NCBI GenBank assembly: GCA_035548495.1
Contig: DASZSV010000063.1
Location: 45,362-109,361 of the forward strand
From: CAILZL01 sp035548495
Lineage (GTDB): Bacteria; Pseudomonadota; Gammaproteobacteria; Steroidobacterales; Steroidobacteraceae
Reading direction: 5' to 3'
DNA: 64,000 bases
Below the pieces are notes generated by a model. The model was not told the DNA's origin. It was given only the letters and a program-made list of their open reading frames with translations, and ran no database searches. Shown here piece after piece: positions 35,088 to 44,230 of this stretch. The translations under genes and the position numbers were made by a program. The first letter of the stretch is position 1. Every line of letters starts with the position of its first letter.

Positions 35088-36323
35088 TCAAATGCGCCTG
35101 AAGATCAGCGAAGTATTCACACCACCAAACGCAAAGTTGTTGTTCATCACATACTCGCATTGCAGCGCGCGTCCGCCATTGACGATGTAGTCCAGCTCGC
35201 CGCAACGCGGATCAATGTTCTCCAGATTCAGCGTGGGCGCGAACCAGCCATTGTTCATCATTTCAACCGCAGCCCAGCTTTCAATGGCGCCACACGCACC
35301 CAGTGTGTGACCCAGATGACCTTTCAGCGTGCTGACGGGCATGCGCTTGCCAAATAAGCGTGATGTTGCCTGTGATTCGGCAATGTCTCCCTGCTCTGTT
35401 GATGTGGCGTGTGCATTTACATAGCCAATGGCATCGGGCGCAAGACCGGCATTGTCCAGCGCCATGCGCATGGCGGCTTCCATGGTGTATGTATTGGGAT
35501 GCGTCAAATGATCACCATCGGAGTTGCTGGCATAACCAACCACTTCGGCATGAATCCTTGCACCACGTGCCTTCGCATGTTCGTACTCTTCCAGCACCAG
35601 CGTGCCTGCGCCTTCACCAATCACCAGTCCATCACGATCGCGATCAAAAGGACGCGGCGTGGTGGTGGGCGCATCATTGCGCTGACTGGCGGCATACAGT
35701 GTATCGAACACGGCCGCCTCGCTGGCGCACAACTCTTCGGCGCCGCCCGCCACCATCATGGGAATCTGTCCGTACTTCACGGCTTCATACGCATAACCAA
35801 TGCTCTGACTGCCGGAAGTGCAGGCGCTGCATGCGGGAATCACGCGGCCTTTCAGGCCGAAGTACACTCCGATATTGGCGCAGGTGGTGTGCGGCATCAT
35901 GCGCAAATAAGTAGTGGCATTGATATTGGTCACTGCATCCGAGGTCATCATCGAACTGAATTCCACAATGGCTTCGGTGCTGCCGGCGCACGAGCCATAT
36001 GCCACACCCATCGCGCCGGTTTTGATTTCCGGATCATCGAGCAGATTGGCATCCATCAGCGCCAGTTCGGTGGCGTAGGTGGCAAGCTGTGCAACACGTC
36101 CCATGCTGCGCGTCACCTTGCGATTGTAATGCGGCGGCAATTTGAAATCGTTCACCGGACCAGCGAGGTGAGTGTTCAGTCCTTCGTACTGTTCCCACTC
36201 GCGCATGTAGCAGATGCCGCTTTTGTTGTCGCGCAAATTGCGTTCGAATTGCTGCCACGTGCTGCCCAGCGCGGAAATCATTCCGAAGCCGGTAATTACG
36301 ACACGTCGTTCTGTTCTGCTCAT
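35088..36323 (-). CDS. apeR: Beta-ketoacyl-ACP synthase II-type (ApeR-like)
   Basis: 411 residues from ATG 36323 (MSRTERRVVITGFGMISALG). Cys-His-His triad: Cys in ACSACTSGSQSIG, His in NAHATSTEQGD, His in GHLGHTLGACG. Complete FabF-type KS for chain extension. Last gene of the APE operon that starts at 41752. The order dehydratase-ketoreductase-KS (37582 to 35088) copies apeP-apeQ-apeR of known aryl-polyene clusters, which is why the symbol is given; function in chain elongation of the polyene is inferred from that order. Confidence 0.87.
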   Translation of the reverse strand: MSRTERRVVITGFGMISALGSTWQQFERNLRDNKSGICYMREWEQYEGLNTHLAGPVNDFKLPPHYNRKVTRSMGRVAQLATYATELALMDANLLDDPEIKTGAMGVAYGSCAGSTEAIVEFSSMMTSDAVTNINATTYLRMMPHTTCANIGVYFGLKGRVIPACSACTSGSQSIGYAYEAVKYGQIPMMVAGGAEELCASEAAVFDTLYAASQRNDAPTTTPRPFDRDRDGLVIGEGAGTLVLEEYEHAKARGARIHAEVVGYASNSDGDHLTHPNTYTMEAAMRMALDNAGLAPDAIGYVNAHATSTEQGDIAESQATSRLFGKRMPVSTLKGHLGHTLGACGAIESWAAVEMMNNGWFAPTLNLENIDPRCGELDYIVNGGRALQCEYVMNNNFAFGGVNTSLIFRRI

Positions 36324-36336
36324 CAACACCATTCCG

Positions 36337-37125
36337 TCAGCACATGCCACCATTCACGGCAATCACCTGGCGTGTGACATAGGCAGCACCGGGCGACATC
36401 AAGAAACTCACCACACTGGCCACTTCTTCAGGCTCACCCACACGTCTGGCGGGAATGGCATTCAGCACTTCTTCAAGCGGCAGTTCCGTAATCATATCAG
36501 TGCGGATCAATCCGGGGGCAACGCAGTTCACGGTGATGTTGCGGCTGGCCAGCTCCATGGCCAATGCCTTGGTGGCACCGATGATGCCCGCCTTGGCAGC
36601 ACTGTAATTGACCTGGCCGCGATTACCGGCCATGCCGGAAACGGACGATAGCGTGACAATGCGCCCCGGCTTGCGGGTGCGGATCATTGGCATGATCAGG
36701 GGATGCAACACATTGTAAAAACTGTCGAGATTGGTGGTCAGCACGGCATCCCATTCTTCACCACCGAGCGCAGGAAAGGCGCCATCGCGCGTGATGCCCG
36801 CATTGCACACCACGCCGTAGTACACGCCATGCATTTCCACATCCACGGTCAGCGCAGCCGCGGCGGCTGCACGATCGGCAACATCAAATTGCACAATGCG
36901 TGCATTGACGCCTTTTTGCACAATCTGTTTGACAACCTCTTCCGCCTGCTCGCGTTGCGCACGGCAATGCACCACTACATCGTAGCCATCGTCCGCCAGC
37001 TTGAATGCAATGGCGCGGCCTATGCCACGGCTTGAGCCGGTGACCAGCACCGTTTTGTTGCCGGAGGCCGGCAGCTTGAGCGCCGGTTGACTGACGGTGT
37101 CGCCGTCACTGTTCTGATTGTTCAT
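36337..37125 (-). CDS. apeQ: 3-oxoacyl-ACP reductase (ApeQ, FabG-like)
   Basis: 262 residues, short-chain dehydrogenase. NADPH site GSSRGIGRAIA (about 31-41), NAG motif CNAGITRDG, catalytic Ser in LSSVSGM, Tyr-x-x-x-Lys as NYSAAKAG. The ending AAYVTRQVIAVNGGMC is FabG-like. It reduces the 3-keto group in each polyene extension cycle. It overlaps the upstream dehydratase by 20 bases and precedes apeR by 13. Confidence 0.92.
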   Translation of the reverse strand: MNNQNSDGDTVSQPALKLPASGNKTVLVTGSSRGIGRAIAFKLADDGYDVVVHCRAQREQAEEVVKQIVQKGVNARIVQFDVADRAAAAAALTVDVEMHGVYYGVVCNAGITRDGAFPALGGEEWDAVLTTNLDSFYNVLHPLIMPMIRTRKPGRIVTLSSVSGMAGNRGQVNYSAAKAGIIGATKALAMELASRNITVNCVAPGLIRTDMITELPLEEVLNAIPARRVGEPEEVASVVSFLMSPGAAYVTRQVIAVNGGMC

Positions 37126-37582
37126 TGCGTTGTGCCTCGATCAATGCATGGATGTTGCCGGGACGGATGGTCTTGATGTCACATCGCGCCCATTCCTGGT
37201 CGTGGCAGCGGATGCGGCAATTGAACACCGACAGATCATCGTGATCACACATCACCAGTTCCGATGTCATGATCAACCGTGATCCGATGGGGAAATAATC
37301 CACACTGGTTTTGAAAGAACGCGTGCCCAGCAACAGACTGACCCGTGGTTTCATGCCGGCGCGCACATCGGCAATACCGGAATAGGCACAGGTGGTTTGC
37401 GCCATGTATTCCATACCAACCCACGCAGGCACGCCATTGACACCATCGCACAGCACTGAGTCAGCACGAATGGTCACTGCGGCGGCCACTTCGGTATCGC
37501 TGTGCGACAGCAATTCATCCAGCAGCATCATGCGGCCTGCATGAGGCAGCACTTGATCAATGCTCAATTCAACTTCATTCAT
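37106..37582 (-). CDS. apeP: Hotdog dehydratase ApeP-like
   Basis: 158 residues from ATG 37582 (MNEVELSIDQVLPHAGRMM); the 69 residues encoded upstream are not part of the family. The start LPHAGRMMLLDEL and the segment WVGMEYMAQTTCAYSG mark the ApeP/COG4706 hotdog family, which removes water from 3-hydroxyacyl-ACP and leaves a conjugated double bond. A paralogue lies at 62125. Between this start and the stop of the FAD oxidoreductase gene is a gap of 122 bases. Confidence 0.88.
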   Translation of the reverse strand: MNEVELSIDQVLPHAGRMMLLDELLSHSDTEVAAAVTIRADSVLCDGVNGVPAWVGMEYMAQTTCAYSGIADVRAGMKPRVSLLLGTRSFKTSVDYFPIGSRLIMTSELVMCDHDDLSVFNCRIRCHDQEWARCDIKTIRPGNIHALIEAQRNEQSEQ

Positions 37583-37704
37583 GACCTGAATAATTTTACC
37601 CGCAGAGTATGTTGCAGAAGCGACTGTATCATTGTGCCCTGTCATGCCGTGCCATACCTTCAGGTACGCATCCATGTTTGACACACGGCAAGCAATGCGG
37701 CCTC

Positions 37705-38931
37705 TCAATGACGAGTGCGGCACATCTGCGCCAATGCATGCAGGCGTCGTGATGACTGCGGCCCATTGTAGGGATTGGCAGGATCCCATGCATATCCAGC
37801 CAACACTGAACAGATCATGCGATGAATCTTCGGGTCCTTGTTCCTTGCGAAAATCACGTCCTGCAATGAAAGGTCATACCAGCCGTTGACAAAGGTACGG
37901 AAGGTTTCCACACCGAACATCAAGGGTTCGGCGAAATCAGTGCGCCAGCTGACACGTTCACCGCGGAACTGCCTGTCCAGCACTTGCGCTGCCAGTTTCG
38001 CTGAATACAACGCGATAGTGACTCCGGATGAAAACACCGGATCAAGAAACTCTGCGGCATTACCCAGCAATGCGAAACCCGGACCATGCAGGGTTTTCAC
38101 GTTGGCGGAAAAGCCCACGATTTCTGCAGGTTGTCTGGTGATCACGGCTTTCGACAACAGTTCCTTTAGCATGGGTTCATCTGCCACCATGGCCCACAAA
38201 CGTTCTTCGTGGGTGCCCTGGTACTTGGCGTGATGTTCGCTGGTTGCAACAATACCAAGTGAACAGCTGCCGTTGGAAAATGGAATCAGCCACGACCACA
38301 CATCGCGATATGCTGGACTGATGCCGATGCGAATCTTCTGGCGATCAAAAGCGCCGGCCAGCGTGTTGTCCTTCACATGACAGAACAACGCATTGCGTGC
38401 GGGGAATTCGGAAGGCTTTTCCAGATCGAGCAAGCGCGGCAGCGTGCGGCCAAAGCCGCTGCCATCGAGCACGAAACGCGGTGTATGGGTTTCAATCACA
38501 CCTTCCTTTGTTTTGCTGGTGACCACCGGCCGTTCACCGCTGACATCAATGGCCGTGATTTCCACTTCATAACGGATATTCGCGCCGTAACGCGCCGCTT
38601 CACTGGCAAGCACCTGATCAAACTCGGCACGCTGCACCTGGAATGTGAATGGCAGTCCTTCCGTCACCTTGTCGACGAAATTGAAATCGGTGTGCATGCC
38701 GTCGTACGCAAATGCGGCGCCATTCTTGAACTGGAAGCTGCGTGCCATCACCGCGTCCAGCATCCCCGCTTCACTCAGAATCTGCGCGCTGTTCGCCAGC
38801 AAACTTTCACCAATGGAAAAGCGCGGAAATTTCTGGCGTTCCAGCACCAGCACGTCATAACCCTTTTGCGCCAGAAAAGCCGACGCTACTGCACCCGAAG
38901 GACCTGCACCAATAATCAATACGTCAGTCAC
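37705..38931 (-). CDS. FAD-dependent oxidoreductase (halogenase/geranylgeranyl-reductase fold)
   Basis: 408 residues starting at GTG 38931, which has a GGGAGA ribosome binding site. The start is V-T-D-V-L-I-I-GAGPSG, the FAD-binding Rossmann motif; RFSIGESLLANSA (about 45-57) is the next FAD motif of the tryptophan-halogenase-like group, and LLGNAAEFLDPVFSSGVTIAL (about 285-305) the third. The halogenase motif WxWxIP is only partly present (DVWSWLIPF). Genes like this occur in APE and xanthomonadin clusters. Possible tasks are hydroxylation of the aryl head or a tailoring oxidation. Which is inference. Confidence 0.85.
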   Translation of the reverse strand: MTDVLIIGAGPSGAVASAFLAQKGYDVLVLERQKFPRFSIGESLLANSAQILSEAGMLDAVMARSFQFKNGAAFAYDGMHTDFNFVDKVTEGLPFTFQVQRAEFDQVLASEAARYGANIRYEVEITAIDVSGERPVVTSKTKEGVIETHTPRFVLDGSGFGRTLPRLLDLEKPSEFPARNALFCHVKDNTLAGAFDRQKIRIGISPAYRDVWSWLIPFSNGSCSLGIVATSEHHAKYQGTHEERLWAMVADEPMLKELLSKAVITRQPAEIVGFSANVKTLHGPGFALLGNAAEFLDPVFSSGVTIALYSAKLAAQVLDRQFRGERVSWRTDFAEPLMFGVETFRTFVNGWYDLSLQDVIFARNKDPKIHRMICSVLAGYAWDPANPYNGPQSSRRLHALAQMCRTRH

Positions 38932-39006
38932 GAACGTTCTCCCGCTAATGCATCTCGATTCAAGCCCGGATTGCCATGCGATGATCATGCAGCAACGGCA
39001 TGCACA

Positions 39007-39432
39007 TCACTTCAGTCCCAGGCGTTCAAACAAAACAGTGGGCGACATCAGGCACAATTCACCCGTTTTCATGTCAACGGCAACTTGCGTGGTAAAGCCC
39101 CTGGTCATGCGCGCACCGGTTTTCTCGTCGCGAATGACGTAATCAATTTTCAGACGATATTCCCATTCCTTGAGTGTCGCTTCAACAATGACACGCTGCC
39201 GGAACAGCAGCGGCTTGATATAGCGCACCTGCAAATCAATGATCGGCCACAGGTAACCCGAAGCACGCATTGCATCGTAACCATAGTCAAACTGGTCCAG
39301 CAATGCGCAGCGCGCCAGTTCGAAATACCTGGCATAGTGACCATGCCACACCACGTTGACCGCATCGATATCGAAAAACGGAATCTCGATTGCAACTTGC
39401 GCACGACAATGCACTGCAGCCGGTGTTGTCAC
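39007..39432 (-). CDS. apeK: Acyl-ACP thioesterase, 4HBT hotdog (ApeK-like)
   Basis: 141 residues from GTG 39432, which overlaps the upstream glycosyltransferase stop as GTGA; a longer reading runs through that gene and is rejected. The 4HBT signature is FFDIDAVNVVWHGHYARYFE (Asp of the catalytic site in DIDAV, then the VWHGHYARYFE helix). Thioesterases at this place release or edit acyl-ACP intermediates. Neighbours support an aryl-polyene role. Confidence 0.85.
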   Translation of the reverse strand: MTTPAAVHCRAQVAIEIPFFDIDAVNVVWHGHYARYFELARCALLDQFDYGYDAMRASGYLWPIIDLQVRYIKPLLFRQRVIVEATLKEWEYRLKIDYVIRDEKTGARMTRGFTTQVAVDMKTGELCLMSPTVLFERLGLK

Positions 39433-40241
39433 GATGCATGCTCCTGCACAACCGGGCGTGCAGAAGAAGTCCAGCGCCGCACGTTGTGCCACAACAACAA
39501 CGGTGAACGCCACAGCATGCCTGCAAACATGCGCGCATGTGCAGCGCTGATCTGCAGGTTGTCACGCAACACCTTGAAGTGCGATACACCATCCAGCGGA
39601 TAAGTCACCGGCACTGCCACATTGATGATGCGGATACCGCGCCAGCACAGCCGCACCAGAATCTCGATATCGAAACTCATGCGCGTGCCCAGCCGGTGAT
39701 TGCGCCAGATGGCCAGTGCTGGCGCAACGGGATATACACGCAGCCCGCACATGGAATCGCGCACTTGCAATGACAGGGTATTGATCCATACCCACACATG
39801 CGTGATGTAACGGCCATACAGGCGCGAGCGCGGCACACTGGCATCGAATTCGCCAAAGCCGGTAATCATGGCCTCAGGATGGTTGCGTGCCCTGCCGAGC
39901 AACACCGCAAGGTCCGCAACACGATGCTGCCCGTCTGCATCAATCTGCGCCACATGGGTGTAACCATCACGCGCAGCGGCCTCCATACCCGTCATCACCG
40001 CCATGCCCTTGCCCTGATTGGGCTGGTAACTGATTACACGCAACCAGTGAGACTCTTCACTCGCCAGCCGCGTCAGCACTGCATCACAGGATGCATCGGA
40101 ACCATCATTCACCAGATAACAATGCAAGCCCAGTGATTTGAGACCGGCAACCACTTCGGCAATGCTGCCCGCGTGATTGTAGAAGGGAATGACAATGCAG
40201 GGATTGAACATTGCACCCGCGGCTGGCACATGCGGACTCAT
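39429..40241 (-). CDS. Glycosyltransferase family 2 (GT part of ApeJ)
   Basis: 270 residues. GT-A fold: IVIPFYNHAGSIAEVV (about 16-31), nucleotide-binding LVNDGSDASCD, DxD motif QIDADGQH, then a hydrophobic C-terminal part. The ATG overlaps the dehydratase stop (ATGA). In E. coli-type clusters a single ApeJ protein carries a glycosyltransferase and an acyltransferase half; here the acyltransferase half is a separate gene at 44231. It may attach a sugar phosphate or lipid anchor to the pigment. Confidence 0.85.
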   Translation of the reverse strand: MSPHVPAAGAMFNPCIVIPFYNHAGSIAEVVAGLKSLGLHCYLVNDGSDASCDAVLTRLASEESHWLRVISYQPNQGKGMAVMTGMEAAARDGYTHVAQIDADGQHRVADLAVLLGRARNHPEAMITGFGEFDASVPRSRLYGRYITHVWVWINTLSLQVRDSMCGLRVYPVAPALAIWRNHRLGTRMSFDIEILVRLCWRGIRIINVAVPVTYPLDGVSHFKVLRDNLQISAAHARMFAGMLWRSPLLLWHNVRRWTSSARPVVQEHAS

Positions 40242-40633
40242 TCACCAAACCCCATGCGTCCGCTGGCGCACACGCGGCCTGCATCACGATATTCAAAAGC
40301 AACTTCGCGCCTGTCCTCATCATGACGCAGCCACAACATGACGGTGGCATCGGGCCTGATCAAGCGCATGAATTTGAGATTGCTCATGTAACGGAAGTGC
40401 GGCGGCAGCCGAAAATACCGGTGTGCAAATTCAACCACCCACGCAGTCTGCACCACACCGGGCAGCAATGGCACTCCGGGGAAATGACCTTCGAACCAGC
40501 ACAACTGTGCAGGCACATGCAAGGTAAGTTCAACTTCATTGCCACGCTCCACCTGTTGTACAGACAGAACTTGCGGCGCAGTCAATGATTGGGCCTGAAC
40601 GGCACTCATGGAAACAGCAACTGGATGTTGCAC
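40238..40633 (-). CDS. apeI: Thioester dehydratase ApeI-like
   Basis: 131 residues, hotdog fold. The FabA/FabZ-like catalytic segment reads WFEGHFPGVPLLPGVVQTAW (His in GHFPG). An in-frame ATG eight codons later (MSAVQAQS) is an alternative start. It follows the ACP gene by 11 bases and precedes the glycosyltransferase with an ATGA overlap. Together with ApeP it supplies the dehydrations that build the polyene. Confidence 0.88.
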   Translation of the reverse strand: MQHPVAVSMSAVQAQSLTAPQVLSVQQVERGNEVELTLHVPAQLCWFEGHFPGVPLLPGVVQTAWVVEFAHRYFRLPPHFRYMSNLKFMRLIRPDATVMLWLRHDEDRREVAFEYRDAGRVCASGRMGFGE

Positions 40634-40644
40634 ATCAAAACAGA

Positions 40645-40908
40645 TTACGCATGTGCCGCGCCGAGAATATCCATCACCGCATCCACCACATCCCCCACTG
40701 TGCGCACGTGCTTGAACTGTTGCGGCTGGATTTTCTGTCCGGTGAATTCCTTCAGCTTCAATACCAGATCCACAGCGTCAATGCTGTCAATGTCCAGATC
40801 GGTATAAAGATTGGCCTGCGGCGTGATTTTGCCGGCATCGATCTCGAACAATTCCACCAGCGTATCGCGCAAGTGTGCAAATACTTCTTCACGTGTCTTC
40901 ATCATCAT
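40645..40908 (-). CDS. Acyl carrier protein 1 (ApeE-like)
   Basis: 87 residues, helix 2 carries the phosphopantetheine site DLDIDSIDAVDLV (Ser in DSI). ATG 40908 and two later in-frame ATGs are all possible starts. Located between the acyltransferase and ApeI in the minus APE operon, matching ApeE by order. It holds the growing chain during elongation. Confidence 0.92.
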   Translation of the reverse strand: MMMKTREEVFAHLRDTLVELFEIDAGKITPQANLYTDLDIDSIDAVDLVLKLKEFTGQKIQPQQFKHVRTVGDVVDAVMDILGAAHA

Positions 40909-40960
40909 GGTCTCTCAATTTTCTCCAGCGTGGCCTGCTGTGCTTGCCGGAAAGTCATTA

Positions 40961-41752
40961 TCACGGCGGCCAAGCCTGGTTTCGCGCATCCATTGCGGCA
41001 TAGTAGTCACCAAAAAAACGGGTCAGCCGCCGCGCGGCCAATACTCCGTTGTCGCCGCCGGGATTGTAAACGCTTGGCGGCAAAGGCTCACCCACTTTGA
41101 TGCAGTAATGCGGACGGTGGCGCGGTACCCGGTACCAGGGATATCCCTTGGTGAGGTGCGGTTCGGTCAGGTCAATGGTTACGGGTAGAATATCCGCGCC
41201 TGCGGCCAGCGCGATATGTGCCGCGCCACGCTGCATGTGCATCGGCCGGCCCGGCACACTGCGGGTGCCTTCCGGAAATACCAGCAACGAATTGCCGGCA
41301 CGCAGGGTGGCGGCACAATCCTGCACCAGTTGCTCACCGCTGACATTGGGAATGTAGGATGCCCAGATCACCGGCCAGCGCAGAAAGGGATTGCGCCACA
41401 ACCCCTGCTTGACGATGCAGTCGATGCGCGGCATCAGCGACACCAGCATTACTACGTCAATCAACGATGGATGATTGGCTATGATCAACCGGCCGGGTAC
41501 CCGCAGCCTTTCGGCATGCTGTACTTCAACCGTGAGCAGTCCCAGACCGCGCATCAGCGCCACATAACCACGGAAAGAAAGCTGCACACCGCGTTGAATG
41601 CGCCAGCGGGCCGCAACAGCATCGCGCGAAAAAATCCGCAACAGCGGAAAACAACTGATGCTGATGAGTACCGAGCCCAGGCCGAACATGATAAACACAA
41701 AGCCGGTGCCCAGCGCCCGCCAGCAACGTCCCGGCGGGGTATCCAGTAACAT
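40961..41752 (-). CDS. apeD: 1-acyl-glycerol-3-phosphate acyltransferase-like protein (ApeD)
   Basis: 263 residues from ATG 41752, with GAGGAAAA before it; an upstream reading to 41866 is rejected. It has an N-terminal transmembrane segment (FVFIMFGLGSVLISISCFPLL), acyltransferase motif NHPSLID (His-x4-Asp), and the late FPEGTRSVPG. First gene of the minus APE operon, divergent from the second ACP. It probably transfers the finished polyene to a lipid-like acceptor. Confidence 0.9.
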   Translation of the reverse strand: MLLDTPPGRCWRALGTGFVFIMFGLGSVLISISCFPLLRIFSRDAVAARWRIQRGVQLSFRGYVALMRGLGLLTVEVQHAERLRVPGRLIIANHPSLIDVVMLVSLMPRIDCIVKQGLWRNPFLRWPVIWASYIPNVSGEQLVQDCAATLRAGNSLLVFPEGTRSVPGRPMHMQRGAAHIALAAGADILPVTIDLTEPHLTKGYPWYRVPRHRPHYCIKVGEPLPPSVYNPGGDNGVLAARRLTRFFGDYYAAMDARNQAWPP

Positions 41753-42017
41753 AATTTTCCTCGCATTTGTTGTGATAATTGTTGCAGCACTCACGATGGC
41801 AGGCCGCGCCGTTCCTTTCAAGCATAACATTTCGGGCACAATCAATTTGATGTTACGCGGCCGCATGGCATGTCATGGACTGTTGCCACTGAATGAATGA
41901 CAATGGATTGTTTCCAATTGCCCGCCGCTGTAGATAAAATGCCGCGGCCACCGTTTCACCAACGGTTCGCCGTCAACGAAAACCATAGATTGCCCGCCAC
42001 AACAGGATGATTCCGAT
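41753..42017. promoter_or_regulatory. Divergent control region of the two APE operons
   Basis: 265 bases separate apeD (minus) and the second ACP gene (plus). On the plus strand TTGTTT (41908-41913) and TAGATA (41931-41936), with a 17-base spacer, form a plausible sigma-70 promoter. No clear minus promoter or operator was fixed. One region can thus set both arms of the cluster. Confidence 0.5.
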
Positions 42018-42308
42018 ATGTCCGCTTCTGCTGCCCTGACTGCTGATGAACTCACCATGGCGCAACGCCTGGTACAGGCGTTGAGCCTGGATGGCGTGAA
42101 CCCCGGCAGCATCGAACCCAATGCCGCATTGTTTGGCAGTCACAGTGAAGGATTGGGACTGGATTCCATTGATGCGCTGGAGATCGCATTGATGATTCAG
42201 CAGCACTATCATGTTGAAGTACGCGCCGATGATCATGACGCACGCAATGCATTCACGTCGTTGCGCAATCTGACTCATTACGTGCTCGAACGCTGCGAAA
42301 AAAAATAA
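42018..42308 (+). CDS. Acyl carrier protein 2 (ApeF-like)
   Basis: 96 residues, longer loop than normal before helix 2. The phosphopantetheine Ser is in GLGLDSIDALEIAL. AGGATG ribosome binding site. First gene of the plus APE operon; followed by ApeG and ApeH, so by order it is ApeF. It likely carries the aryl starter loaded by the AMP ligase. Confidence 0.9.
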   Translation: MSASAALTADELTMAQRLVQALSLDGVNPGSIEPNAALFGSHSEGLGLDSIDALEIALMIQQHYHVEVRADDHDARNAFTSLRNLTHYVLERCEKK

Positions 42309-42341
42309 CGGACGCCTGCGGCATCCCACGGTAGTCCATCC

Positions 42342-42929
42342 ATGCCCTGGCTGTTCCTGGCTTATCCCCTGCTGGCACATCTTGCTGCCGTGGCACACAG
42401 CGAACGCCTCGCCTGGATTGCAGTGACAGTATTGATTGCAGTTCCACTATTACCAGCATTGCGGCACCGCAGGGCATGGGCATGGATGGTGTTGTGTGCG
42501 GTGACGCTTGCGTTGTACGGTTGCGCGTACAGCGGCATTGCCGGTTATCTGATGTATGCACCACCAGTGTTGATTCCCGGCGCAGTGATGTCGGTGTTCC
42601 TGTCAAGCCTGCGCGAAGGCCAGGTGCCGGTGGTGACGCGCATCGCCACACAGATCCGCGGCACATTGCCGCCGGAGCTGGCGAGTTATACACGGCATGT
42701 CACGCAATTCTGGGTGGCGTTGCTGTTGATAATGGCATTGTCATCTGCACTGCTGGCCGCTTTCGCCAGCCGTACCTTATGGTCATTGATCACCAATGTC
42801 GTAGACTATGTGTTGCTTGCCGCTGTTTTTCTGGTGGAATATCTGTACCGGCGCTGGCGCTTTCGTCACCTGCCGCATGAAAGTTTCCGGCACTTTATCT
42901 CCGCCCTGTTTACTGCCCGTGTCCGGTAA
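42342..42929 (+). CDS. apeG: Polytopic membrane protein (ApeG, COG4648)
   Basis: 195 residues with five or so transmembrane segments (about 5-20, 25-40, 48-68, 75-90, 120-140, 150-165). The pattern MPWLFLAYPLLAHLAA and VVTRIATQIRG, LPPELASYTRHVTQFW is that of COG4648, always next to the ACP and AMP ligase in APE clusters. The stop overlaps the ApeH start by one base. Its role is not known. Confidence 0.85.
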   Translation: MPWLFLAYPLLAHLAAVAHSERLAWIAVTVLIAVPLLPALRHRRAWAWMVLCAVTLALYGCAYSGIAGYLMYAPPVLIPGAVMSVFLSSLREGQVPVVTRIATQIRGTLPPELASYTRHVTQFWVALLLIMALSSALLAAFASRTLWSLITNVVDYVLLAAVFLVEYLYRRWRFRHLPHESFRHFISALFTARVR

Positions 42930-44224
42930 TGTCACCGTTATTCATTCATGCATCTGCGAGTGACACCTTGATCTGGCATCAGGGCGAAAAGATCACACGT
43001 GGTGGATTCACTCACGCTGCGCGTCAACTGGCTGCGCGGCTGCCGCAGGCAACGCATGCCATCAATCTGTGCAATGGCCGTCTTGCCTTCATGCTCGGCT
43101 TTGCCGCCGCCGCATTGCGTCAGCAAGTAACACTGTTGCCGCCCAATCAGACTGCGGTTGCGCTCGAGGCACTGAAGCAACAGTATCCATTGCATCAAGT
43201 GCTGGATGACACACTGCTCGAAGGACTGGATTGGAAAAACGTCGATAACAATCCATTGCTGATACCATCCGCCGACCATATCGCGGCGATCCTGTTCACC
43301 TCCGGCAGCACCGGTGTGCCACAACCACAGGCAAAAAGCTGGTACACACTGTTGCGCACCGGACAACTGGATTCGCAGCGCTTGCTACAGTTAAGCACCT
43401 CAAGTGACATTGCCCTCAATACACTGAACATTGTTGCCACGGTTCCATCGCAGCACATGTTCGGCCTGCAAACCACACTGTTGCTGCCGTTGGCCAGCAA
43501 CTGTGCCGTCTACGATGGCAAACCATTTTTTCCTGCGGATATTCGTGCCGCACTGGAATCAGTACCGGAACCGCGCGCACTGGTCACCACACCGCTGCAC
43601 CTGCAAACATGCATAACCAGCAAGACATCGCTGCCGCGCATGCAATTCATTCTTTCGGCCACAGCACCATTGAATGCAACGCTTGCGCAACAGGCAGAAG
43701 ACCAATGGCAGACATCAGTGCTGGAATTCTATGGTTCCACGGAAGCAGGCGCGATTGGCACACGCCGCACCACTGCCGGCGATACATGGCAATTGCTGCC
43801 GGAAGCGCGTCTTGAAATCACAAACGATGGCACGCGTTATTACATACCACACTTGCCGGAGCCGCTGCCGCTCAACGATCAGGTGGAACTGGTTTCCATG
43901 CACGAATTCCGCTTGCTGGGTCGCGCCGGCGATCAACTGAAAATCGCGGGCAAGCGCGCTTCCATCAGTGAATTGACTCATGCGTTGCAGACCATTCCCG
44001 GCGTTGAAGATGGCGTTGTGTTTCTGCCACCCGATGCCAGTCGCACTGCCGCACTGGCAGTGGCGCCGCGACTGACAGCAGCATTCATCCTTGATCAACT
44101 GGCACAACGCGTTGATCCGGTATTCCTGCCGCGCCCGTTGTTGCTGCTGTCGCGTTTGCCGCGCAATGATGTTGGCAAGCTCACGCAGGCTGCATTGCTG
44201 GCCGCACTTGAATCAGGTTCATGA
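42929..44224 (+). CDS. apeH: AMP-dependent aryl/acyl ligase (ApeH)
   Basis: 431 residues, short for the ANL family. AMP motif LFTSGSTGVPQPQAKSW (about 114-130), second motif FYGSTEAGAIGTRR (about 270-283), and hinge plus C-terminal lysine region (LKIAGKRASISELTHALQ, final NDVGKLTQAALL). ApeH activates 4-hydroxybenzoate-type starters and loads them on an ACP. Starter specificity cannot be read by eye. Confidence 0.9.
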   Translation: MSPLFIHASASDTLIWHQGEKITRGGFTHAARQLAARLPQATHAINLCNGRLAFMLGFAAAALRQQVTLLPPNQTAVALEALKQQYPLHQVLDDTLLEGLDWKNVDNNPLLIPSADHIAAILFTSGSTGVPQPQAKSWYTLLRTGQLDSQRLLQLSTSSDIALNTLNIVATVPSQHMFGLQTTLLLPLASNCAVYDGKPFFPADIRAALESVPEPRALVTTPLHLQTCITSKTSLPRMQFILSATAPLNATLAQQAEDQWQTSVLEFYGSTEAGAIGTRRTTAGDTWQLLPEARLEITNDGTRYYIPHLPEPLPLNDQVELVSMHEFRLLGRAGDQLKIAGKRASISELTHALQTIPGVEDGVVFLPPDASRTAALAVAPRLTAAFILDQLAQRVDPVFLPRPLLLLSRLPRNDVGKLTQAALLAALESGS

Positions 44225-44230
44225 CTACAC

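Noticed and set aside
35409..36377. 322-codon plus-strand ORF opposite the ApeR-like KS
   Set aside because: The KS on the minus strand has all catalytic motifs; this frame is a mirror of its codon bias.
38377..39603. 408-codon plus-strand ORF opposite the FAD oxidoreductase and thioesterase
   Set aside because: The opposite strand holds clear FAD-binding and 4HBT motifs; this frame is Arg/His-rich and crosses two genes.
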